Shown here: positions 9,540 through 15,012 of the stretch, one piece after another
How the letters are laid out: every line of letters begins with the position of its first letter
Position numbering within the stretch: position 1 is the first letter of the stretch
Origin: JBBIOI01 sp037443425
GTDB taxonomy: Bacteria; Desulfobacterota; BSN033; UBA1163
Direction of reading: 5' to 3'
Assembly: GCA_037443425.1 (NCBI GenBank)
Contig: JBBIOI010000067.1
Span: forward strand, 1 to 18,730
Length of the DNA: 18,730 nucleotides
Program-made: the position numbers and the translations under genes
Notes under the pieces: model-generated
Databases searched by the model: none
Seen by the model: the letters and a program-made list of their open reading frames with translations, nothing else
What the model was told of the DNA's origin: nothing

Positions 9540-10207
9540 AATCTTAGATCCTCCCTTATGATCCTCCTTAATCCACTATCCCTTGACTCAACACCCCATC
9601 GTTTTGCTGGTATAATCTCCTCCATTTTATCAAGCTGTCCAAGGGTATTTAGTCTATCATAAATCAATTGCCATGCACAATCGGCCTCCTTTTTGATTTC
9701 GCATTTCCCTTTGGAAGATCCACCACAAGGTCCATTCAGGAGTTGCTTGGCACAACGAGAAATTGGACAGATCCCTCCTGTTTTTTCGAGTATGCAATTA
9801 CCACATGCCTGACACCGTTCCTCCCATAATCCATGAGATATGGTTTCTCCCAAAAATGTCGTATTCACTCCAGGGAAGATTGGAGTTTTTGGAAAATGCC
9901 TTACGATCGTTTGAACTCCAACTCCACAGGCGAGTGATACCACAGCTTCAACCTTTTCTACATATTCTGATAACTCCATGGCAAATTCTGGTTCACACTG
10001 ACGAGCTGGGGTGTATTGCAAAATTTCGAGAGGTTTTCCTATTCTCTTACGGGACATAGCAATGGCTGATGAAAGAATTTCTACCTCTTTTTCTCCTCCA
10101 GCATGGCATACTGTGACACAGGCCCCGCATCCTGAAAGTAATATCCTTTTGTATGGCTCAATATATTTTAATATCTCTTCAATTGGTTTTTGTTCTGCCT
10201 TAATCAT
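9536..10207 (-). CDS. metV: MetV, iron-sulfur/zinc partner of MetF
   Basis: 223 residues of the methylenetetrahydrofolate reductase C-terminal (MetV) family. Cysteines occur in blocks: CGACVTVC (27-34), Cys71, Cys94, CQACGNC (132-138), Cys147, Cys152, then the family signature LNGPCGG (157-163) with Cys169 and Cys177. These are enough for at least one iron-sulfur cluster plus a metal site. In acetogens MetV binds MetF and passes electrons to its flavin. The ATG at 10207 follows AGGAGG at a spacing of 9. It sits 35 bp after mvhD and overlaps metF by 4 bases, so the order mvhD-metV-metF places it as the bridge between the electron-transfer proteins and the catalytic subunit. Confidence 0.9.
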   Translation of the reverse strand: MIKAEQKPIEEILKYIEPYKRILLSGCGACVTVCHAGGEKEVEILSSAIAMSRKRIGKPLEILQYTPARQCEPEFAMELSEYVEKVEAVVSLACGVGVQTIVRHFPKTPIFPGVNTTFLGETISHGLWEERCQACGNCILEKTGGICPISRCAKQLLNGPCGGSSKGKCEIKKEADCAWQLIYDRLNTLGQLDKMEEIIPAKRWGVESRDSGLRRIIREDLRL

Positions 10208-10242
10208 TTATGGATTCCTCCTGCTAATCAATTAAAACTTAA

Positions 10243-10656
10243 TCATTGTGGCTTAAGTGGATTTGGCCCCAATTTTTTTAATTCAATTGCTTTCCTTCTA
10301 AGCGTCTCTGCTACTCTAACCCCGTGATTTGTTGCAAGATAACATATTTCTAATCTTTCCTTTTCAAGCCCAACCTTTTCCATAAGTTTATGTGCATACG
10401 AAAGACGGCCTTTTACGCGTAGATTACCCCTAAGGAATTGACAATTTTCATCGTAGCAGGCAAAGATAATAACCCCATCGGCACCATTTTCAAATGCCTT
10501 AAGTAAATAGATTGTTTCAATCCTTCCTGCACATGGAACACGAATAACCTCAACGTTTTTGGGGACCTCTAATCTCAGAAGGCCTGCCATATCAAAAGAA
10601 GGGTATCCTGATTGGTTACAACAGAATGCAATAATCTTTGGTTGGAAGTCTTCCAT
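10243..10656 (-). CDS. mvhD: MvhD-family iron-sulfur electron-transfer subunit
   Basis: 137 residues from ATG 10656. This start is preferred over an in-frame upstream ATG at 10779 because it follows TAGGAG at a spacing of 5, and the longer form would overlap the upstream hdrA coding sequence by more than 100 bases. MvhD carries a [2Fe-2S] cluster and links hydrogenase or other donors to HdrA. Family landmarks: FCCNQSGYP (11-19), PCAGRI (41-46), the AFENGADGV helix (54-62) and CYDENC (67-72). The usual CNWC motif reads CNQS, so one of the normal cysteines is Ser16, with an extra Cys at 12. Its position between hdrA-like and metV genes matches the Moorella MetFV-HdrABC-MvhD arrangement. Confidence 0.9.
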   Translation of the reverse strand: MEDFQPKIIAFCCNQSGYPSFDMAGLLRLEVPKNVEVIRVPCAGRIETIYLLKAFENGADGVIIFACYDENCQFLRGNLRVKGRLSYAHKLMEKVGLEKERLEICYLATNHGVRVAETLRRKAIELKKLGPNPLKPQ

Positions 10657-10661
10657 TTTTA

Positions 10662-10667
10662 CTCCTA
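10662..10667 (-). promoter_or_regulatory. Ribosome binding site of mvhD, fused to hdrA stop codon
   Basis: TAGGAG lies 5 bases before ATG 10656. Its TAG is the stop codon of the upstream HdrA-like gene. This decides the mvhD start and indicates translational coupling of the two proteins. Confidence 0.7.
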
Positions 10668-12386
10668 AATTTTTATATCTGAAAGCCCCATCTGGGAGTA
10701 AATCAATTCTGCTGGTATATGATGAAGCGTTATAGCCTTTGCAGGACATTCTGAAACACAGATTCCACAACCATAGCATGACGAAGGATCAACCTTTGCA
10801 GCCCACCATTTTACTGACTCCCCTTTTATGGGTGTAAAGTATATATTTTTCTCAGAATATTTTTCAATTGTGATAGCAGAATGTGGACATAGCCTTGGAC
10901 ATGTAAAACAAAGTGCGCATTTATTTGGGTCTACTTCTGCAACTGAGAGGTCATATGTAAAAACCCCATTTCCTAAAATGTTTATAATCTCCTGCGAGGC
11001 GGCATTTGCTTCTATCAATGCATCTGTTAGAGTTTGTGGAAATCTACACCCACCCACAATAAATATCCCCCGACGATTTGACCTAATCCTGAGAAGCTGG
11101 GGATTATCTTCCATTAGAAAGCCATTTTCACCGAGATGAATTCCAAGGATTTTTGAGATCGTTTCGTTTAGTGGATTCGGTTTAAAGGTTTCGCTTAAAA
11201 CTATAATGTCTGAAATTATTGATACAGGCCATTGGTCTTCCCTTTTGATAACAGATGTATCTTTTATATCTATCTGGAATTGTCCGTCAACCAATGAAAA
11301 TCTTGGAGGTTCATCATACTTAAAAAAAAGGACTCCTTCCTCTCTTGCCCTGCGATAAAGACGTTCCATTCCATCTGATGAGACCTTTACATCTTTACAC
11401 AGGATTATTGACTGGCATTGAAAATTTTCCTGTAAGACGAGGGCCTGTTTTATGGCATTTATAGAATCAATCTTTATATCTTCATTTACGATATCGAGAA
11501 TAAATGTTACTGTTTGAACCTGTTTTTCGCCCCAGTAAAGGGTTGGACCCTTTTCTTCTGAAATCCATTTTTCAACCTCTGAGATTGTTTTGACCTTATG
11601 ATGTTCAAATATTCCTTTCTTTTCGATTTCCCTTTCGAATCCCAAGGCCACAACTATTACAGATGGATAAAATATGATTTCAGAACCATCAGATTTTCTC
11701 ACCCTGGCTTTAAAACGGCCTATGAAGCCTTTAAGATTAATAAGCTGGCTCTGAGTTAAGACATCGATATTTGGGTTTTTCAAGACCTCTGAGATTTTTT
11801 CATCGATCCATTTATGAGCATCTTCAAGGTCTTGATAGAATATTCTTAAATCGTTTAGACATCCACCAAGCCTTTTCTCCTTTTCAATAATAGTTACATG
11901 AATCCCTGAGCCTGCAAGTGCAAGTGCTGTAGAAATACCCGAAATTCCTCCCCCAACGATTAGGACCTCGGGTTTAAGTGTTATCTCTTCACTTTTTACG
12001 GGTTTTAGAAGACGTAGAATTTGAAGAGATTTTAGAATTACATGTCTTACTTTTTCCAGGGCATCTTTCTCTGGTAAAACCCACAGTAACTGTTCTCGAA
12101 TATTAGCCACATTAAATAGATATGGGTTTAACGTAGTAGGATAGCCAAATCTTTGAAAAGAGGATTCATAAATCTTCGGGCTTCCCCCTATGATGAGAAC
12201 TCTATCTATGTCACCTTTTTCGAGGGATTTAGCCATTCTTTTAAGGCTATCGTTTGAAGTTAAGTTATCTTCTTCTATAACAAATTTAATTTCAGGTATT
12301 TCTTTTAGTATGGAAAAGATTTTTTCTCTGAAAGTTAATGGAATTGTTTGCCCCATTGAATCTATAAAAACACCAATCCTGACCAT
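10665..12386 (-). CDS. hdrA: HdrA-like flavoprotein with two C-terminal ferredoxin clusters (degenerate cysteine motifs)
   Basis: 573 residues. Residues 1-130 align by pattern with the HdrA entry domain: GVFIDSMG where HdrA has GVFVCHCG, GGSPKIYESSFQ where HdrA has SCSPRTHEPLFQ, and NIREQLLW where HdrA has NIREQCSW. Every cluster cysteine there is lost. An FAD fold follows (GGGISGIS, 145-152; IEKEKRLGG, 167-175; GIFIVGG, 440-446). The usual QCVGSR...CSxxCC cluster site in this fold is also absent (about 293-315). Two ferredoxin motifs remain: Cys490/493/496/500 and Cys537/540/543/547. It therefore keeps FAD and two [4Fe-4S] clusters only. Together with the 137-residue MvhD that follows, it is collinear with QmoB, which has HdrA-like and MvhD-like parts in one chain. 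ATG 12386 directly abuts the previous gene's TAA. Confidence 0.88.
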   Translation of the reverse strand: MVRIGVFIDSMGQTIPLTFREKIFSILKEIPEIKFVIEEDNLTSNDSLKRMAKSLEKGDIDRVLIIGGSPKIYESSFQRFGYPTTLNPYLFNVANIREQLLWVLPEKDALEKVRHVILKSLQILRLLKPVKSEEITLKPEVLIVGGGISGISTALALAGSGIHVTIIEKEKRLGGCLNDLRIFYQDLEDAHKWIDEKISEVLKNPNIDVLTQSQLINLKGFIGRFKARVRKSDGSEIIFYPSVIVVALGFEREIEKKGIFEHHKVKTISEVEKWISEEKGPTLYWGEKQVQTVTFILDIVNEDIKIDSINAIKQALVLQENFQCQSIILCKDVKVSSDGMERLYRRAREEGVLFFKYDEPPRFSLVDGQFQIDIKDTSVIKREDQWPVSIISDIIVLSETFKPNPLNETISKILGIHLGENGFLMEDNPQLLRIRSNRRGIFIVGGCRFPQTLTDALIEANAASQEIINILGNGVFTYDLSVAEVDPNKCALCFTCPRLCPHSAITIEKYSEKNIYFTPIKGESVKWWAAKVDPSSCYGCGICVSECPAKAITLHHIPAELIYSQMGLSDIKI

Positions 12387-13421
12387 TTAATTTAATCCTT
12401 TTAAAAAATTTTTTACTTTAAGGGCAGTTGATTTTGCATGAAGTATTGAACGGTCGATATCTTTTGGACCGCTGCAAGCACCTGCTATAAAGATACCCCT
12501 TTCTGGAGAGGGATCCTGAAAAAATCCATCCACTGAATATTTTAGATCGAAGAGTTTGGATATGAGGCCTGAATCTTTTCCAAGGGTAATACCAACGGAG
12601 AGGACAATCAAATCAAAAGTTTCTTCAACCACTTCTCCAACTTCTGGATTTATAAATCTTACCCTTAGATCTTCTGACCGAGGAGAATGATATATTTTTG
12701 AAGGTAGACTTCTTATGAAACGAATCCCTTTATCGCTACGACATGAATCAAGAAATTTTTTAAAAGATACTCCGGCAGGCTGTATATCCATATAAAGGAA
12801 TGTAAAGACCGTTTCAGGATATAGATGTCTAAGTGATTTTATCAATCTCAGGGCATATGCACAACAGACCTGTGAACAATATAGATTTCCGATTGATTCG
12901 TCTCTGCTACCCACACATTGGAAGAAGGCAACATTTTTTGGTATTTTTCCATCTGATGGCCGAATAAATTTCCCTTTTTGACGAAGCATCTCGTCAAGGT
13001 CTTTTGCTGTAATAACATTTTTATACCTTCCATAACCATATTCTACTTTTTGGGTTGCATCATATGGTTCGATTCCAGTTGCAATAACTATTGTTGAAGT
13101 CTCTAACTTTAATTTCTCTTTATCCTTTCTGAGAAGAAGGGTATAATTGCCGGCTGTCCCGGTTAAGGCAATTGGTTCAGTTTGGGTCAATATATTGAGG
13201 GATCTTTTTACTAAAGTCTCAGAAATTCTTTTATCAACAACACAAGAGAAGCATTTATTACAAGATTCAGAAGCCTTACAACAGAAGCGAGAGGCTAAAC
13301 CTCCAATAGAGGCATCTTTTTCAATAATCGTGCTTTTAATACCCATCGCTTCTAATTCAAGACCAACTGTTATTCCAGCAATCCCTCCACCAACTATAGC
13401 AACATCCGTTTTCTCGATCAA
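12387..13421 (-). CDS. Short HdrA-like (QmoA-like) FAD protein, first gene of the operon
   Basis: 344 residues, a single HdrA/QmoA-type FAD fold without the ferredoxin insert: GGGIAGITVG (11-20), YGYGRYKNVIT (128-138), RPSDGKIPKNVAFFQCVGSRD (154-174 region) and YCSQVCCAYAL (181-191), ending GIFIAGACSGPKDI (309-322). The cluster cysteines of the QCVGSR and CSQVCC motifs are intact. After the FAD motif it has a cysteine-rich loop, Cys47, 48, 54, 57 and 60, where the giant HdrA has NDCSMC; this could hold an extra iron-sulfur cluster. The start is TTG at 13421, chosen because GAGGG lies 6 bases upstream and the reading matches the family N-terminus. The gene ends in TAA and the next frame-mate begins ATG at once, in the same frame. 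It probably pairs with the 573-residue protein to make one complete HdrA equivalent. Confidence 0.85.
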   Translation of the reverse strand: MIEKTDVAIVGGGIAGITVGLELEAMGIKSTIIEKDASIGGLASRFCCKASESCNKCFSCVVDKRISETLVKRSLNILTQTEPIALTGTAGNYTLLLRKDKEKLKLETSTIVIATGIEPYDATQKVEYGYGRYKNVITAKDLDEMLRQKGKFIRPSDGKIPKNVAFFQCVGSRDESIGNLYCSQVCCAYALRLIKSLRHLYPETVFTFLYMDIQPAGVSFKKFLDSCRSDKGIRFIRSLPSKIYHSPRSEDLRVRFINPEVGEVVEETFDLIVLSVGITLGKDSGLISKLFDLKYSVDGFFQDPSPERGIFIAGACSGPKDIDRSILHAKSTALKVKNFLKGLN

Positions 13422-13464
13422 CTTTAACCCTCTAATGAATTATATGAGAAAATATTCACTAAGA

Positions 13465-13494
13465 CTTATTAAATTATTCATAAAAATTTGTCAA
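13465..13494 (-). promoter_or_regulatory. Possible promoter of the hdrA-mvhD-metVF operon
   Basis: On the minus strand a perfect TTGACA (13494-13489) is followed after 18 bases by AATAAG (13470-13465), or after 17 by TAATAA. The -10 match is weak. It would start transcripts about 35-40 bases before TTG 13421. The surrounding 254-bp gap (13422-13675) is very AT-rich and shows no gene. Confidence 0.35.
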
Positions 13495-13675
13495 GAAAAA
13501 ATTAAAACCTGTAAAATTTTCCTAATTTATTGAAATTATTGTATTATTTTGAAATTTTAATAAGCAGGGATCTTTTTGGTTAAAAAGTTCTATAAACCTG
13601 AGGTGAGATAATTTTATTTTTTATTTATATTTATGAGGGATTGATGAAGAAAAATCTCAGAGAATATGACTCTCC

Positions 13676-14401
13676 CTAATTCAATAGCCCCTTTGCAATT
13701 CGTTTTCCTGTTTGGGTTTTAAAGGACTTTTCTATAATTTCATTAAAAATCTCTTTACTTTCAAATTCACCTTCTTCAAAGTTTACAATTAAATCAGCTT
13801 CATAAATAATCTGGAAGTTGAGAGTCTCCTTCTGTCTTGGATGATGGTGGTGTGAAATGATGTCGCATATTTCATCAATGATTGTCCTCTGTATATTTAA
13901 TTTCATTAAAATTTCCCTTGCAATTTCAGCTCCTTCTTTTTCCTGAAGTTCTGGAGATGATTTTCCGTATTTTTCTTCTGCTTTTTTAATTCCAATATCA
14001 TGAAGATATGCTGCGGCAAGGATAACCAAAGGATCACCGCCTTCTATCTTCAATATGTCTTCTGCATATTTTGCTACCTTCATTGCATGATTAATACGTT
14101 TTTGATCTTCTCCAAAATATCTTTTCATCTCCTGGGCCACCCTTTCCCTTAATCGGTTTTTCTTTTCTTCTTTTGTCTTTGCTTTCATCTCCTCTGGTAA
14201 ACCTTCAATACATGTATCTCCATATGGACACCATTCTGCACAGCCAAAATTTATTTTGGGATTTACTATTTCATGCCCACAACGGCACCTTCTTTTTACA
14301 TCATATTTCATAAATTCCACTCCATAACCACATTTTGGACATGGAATTTCAAAGACATCACCTGGTTTCCAAAACATTGGATCTTGTCCCGGACATCTCA
14401 T
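13676..14401 (-). CDS. HD-domain phosphohydrolase-like protein with N-terminal zinc-binding region
   Basis: 241 residues. The first 65 carry metal-site cysteines: CPKC (21-24) with CRC (39-41), resembling a zinc ribbon, and Cys54, Cys58 and Cys64. The HD domain has His105, the HD pair His134-Asp135 (YLHDIGI), a His run at 184-187 (SHHHHP) and Asp203, the order expected for metal-dependent HD phosphohydrolases. The substrate is unknown. The ATG at 14401 has an excellent ribosome site, AAAGGAGG, spaced about 9 bases. It is transcribed towards the Hdr/MetF operon but separated from it by 254 bp, so it may be co-regulated without being tightly co-translated. Nucleotide second messenger or stress nucleotide turnover is possible, but nothing in the sequence proves it. 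Confidence 0.82.
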   Translation of the reverse strand: MRCPGQDPMFWKPGDVFEIPCPKCGYGVEFMKYDVKRRCRCGHEIVNPKINFGCAEWCPYGDTCIEGLPEEMKAKTKEEKKNRLRERVAQEMKRYFGEDQKRINHAMKVAKYAEDILKIEGGDPLVILAAAYLHDIGIKKAEEKYGKSSPELQEKEGAEIAREILMKLNIQRTIIDEICDIISHHHHPRQKETLNFQIIYEADLIVNFEEGEFESKEIFNEIIEKSFKTQTGKRIAKGLLN

Positions 14402-14443
14402 CTTAAAAAACCTCCTTTCATTTTATTTAAAAAATAGCAGAAG

Positions 14444-14472
14444 TTTAAAAGAATCGCATTGACTTAAGTCAA
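14444..14472 (-). promoter_or_regulatory. Possible promoter of the HD-domain gene
   Basis: On the minus strand TTGACT (14472-14467, 5 of 6 to the -35 consensus), 17 bases, then TTTAAA (14449-14444, 4 of 6 to TATAAT). The predicted start is about 35 bases before ATG 14401. The -35 is one half of a perfect palindrome, so a regulator bound there would overlap RNA polymerase. Confidence 0.4.
14459..14472. promoter_or_regulatory. Perfect 14-bp palindrome, Crp/Fnr-type operator candidate
   Basis: TTGACTTAAGTCAA is its own reverse complement. It fits the TTGAY-N4-RTCAA shape recognised by Fnr-family redox or NO regulators (Fnr consensus TTGAT-N4-ATCAA). It overlaps the likely -35 of the HD gene and lies 541 bases before the divergent protease gene. 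Function is inferred from form and place only. Confidence 0.4.
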
Positions 14473-14535
14473 AAAATGAATTTGTCCTGTTCCTGTTATA
14501 AGATTTCTGAAAAAGTATTTTTAATACTGTATATT

Positions 14536-14563
14536 GTCATTGCGAGCGAAGTGTGGCAATCTC
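14536..14563 (+). repeat. Intergenic GTCATTGCGAG repeat, copy 1
   Basis: Begins GTCATTGCGAGC and ends GGCAATCTC, sharing both ends with the copies at 14879 and 14948. It is preceded by TTCTGAAAAAGT (14505-14516), a 12-mer that recurs at 14784-14795 ahead of the next cluster of repeats. Confidence 0.7.
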
Positions 14564-14619
14564 ATTTTTAAAGAATATATTACTTCTCGAAAGCACCTCA
14601 TATATGAAACTAAAAAATA

Positions 14620-14655
14620 CCTCGCTCCCTTCTGCGATTGCCACGAAGGGAAGGA
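14620..14655 (-). repeat. Intergenic repeat, copy 2 (degenerate, inverted)
   Basis: Read on the minus strand it contains TGGCAATCGCAGAAGGGAG followed by CGAGG, related to the GGCAATCTC and CGAG elements of the other copies, but with clear divergence. The flanks at 14564-14619 and 14656-14783 are AT-rich with no recognisable gene. Confidence 0.45.
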
Positions 14656-14838
14656 AATTTTTGTAAAATAGGACTGGATTGCATATTAAAAATCACTTTG
14701 CTTCAATTTTATTCGTTTTAGAATTAGCTTCTACTGTTTGTAATGATTAAATTTTTATGCTAAATATTATTAATAAACCAGACTTCTGAAAAAGTCCTTA
14801 AAAGATTGGGGACTTATGTTAAAAATGGCCTTTTATCG

Positions 14839-14975
14839 GTCATTGCGAGCACCCAAAGGGTGCGTGCAATCCGATGAAGTCATTGCGAGCCCGAAGGGTG
14901 TGGCAATCTCAAAGATTCCTCGCTCCGCTCGGAATGACAATTCTAAAGATTGCTTCGACTTCGCCTCGCAATGAC
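14839..14975. repeat. Cluster of GTCATTGCGAG inverted repeats (copies 3-5)
   Basis: Three units lie in close order. Unit 14839-14873 starts GTCATTGCGAG and contains the small hairpin CACCCAAAGGGTG. Unit 14879-14938 starts GTCATTGCGAGC and ends with GCTCGGAATGAC, pairing at 11 of 12 positions to make a long hairpin. Unit 14948-14975 is inverted and ends CTCGCAATGAC, the exact complement of the 11-base start at 14536, 14839 and 14879. No transposase gene or target duplication is seen, so these are non-coding palindromic elements. RNA from either strand would fold. Confidence 0.75.
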
Positions 14976-14999
14976 AGTTTAGGGCCACTCATTTATATA
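14971..14999 (+). promoter_or_regulatory. Possible promoter of the M48 protease, -35 from repeat end
   Basis: ATGACA (14971-14976, 5 of 6 to TTGACA), a 17-base spacer, then TATATA (14994-14999, 4 of 6 to TATAAT). The -35 uses the last bases of the inverted repeat. The predicted start near 15006 is only about 7 bases before ATG 15013, which fits the absence of a Shine-Dalgarno sequence there. Confidence 0.35.
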
Positions 15000-15012
15000 T
15001 ATGGTTTAAAAA

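Noticed and set aside
10657..10779. N-terminal extension of MvhD from an upstream in-frame ATG
   Set aside because: The extra 41 residues overlap the ferredoxin end of the upstream HdrA-like gene, do not look like MvhD, and lack a ribosome site; ATG 10656 has TAGGAG at good spacing.
13147..13533. Plus-strand frame antisense to the short HdrA-like gene and its upstream region
   Set aside because: No recognisable domain; its start lies opposite conserved FAD-domain coding and its end is in AT-rich non-coding sequence.
13569..13586. CTTTTT-ggtt-AAAAAG hairpin as a terminator after the HD gene
   Set aside because: The stem is only six A/T-rich pairs and is too weak to claim as an intrinsic terminator.
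14839..14975. CRISPR array from the repeated GTCATTGCGAG units
   Set aside because: Units alternate in orientation, vary in length and lack uniform spacers; no cas gene is nearby.
14536..14975. Complete insertion sequence bounded by 11-bp inverted repeats
   Set aside because: The 440-bp interval has no transposase frame and the same 11-mer occurs inside it, so these are repeated palindromes and not one element.
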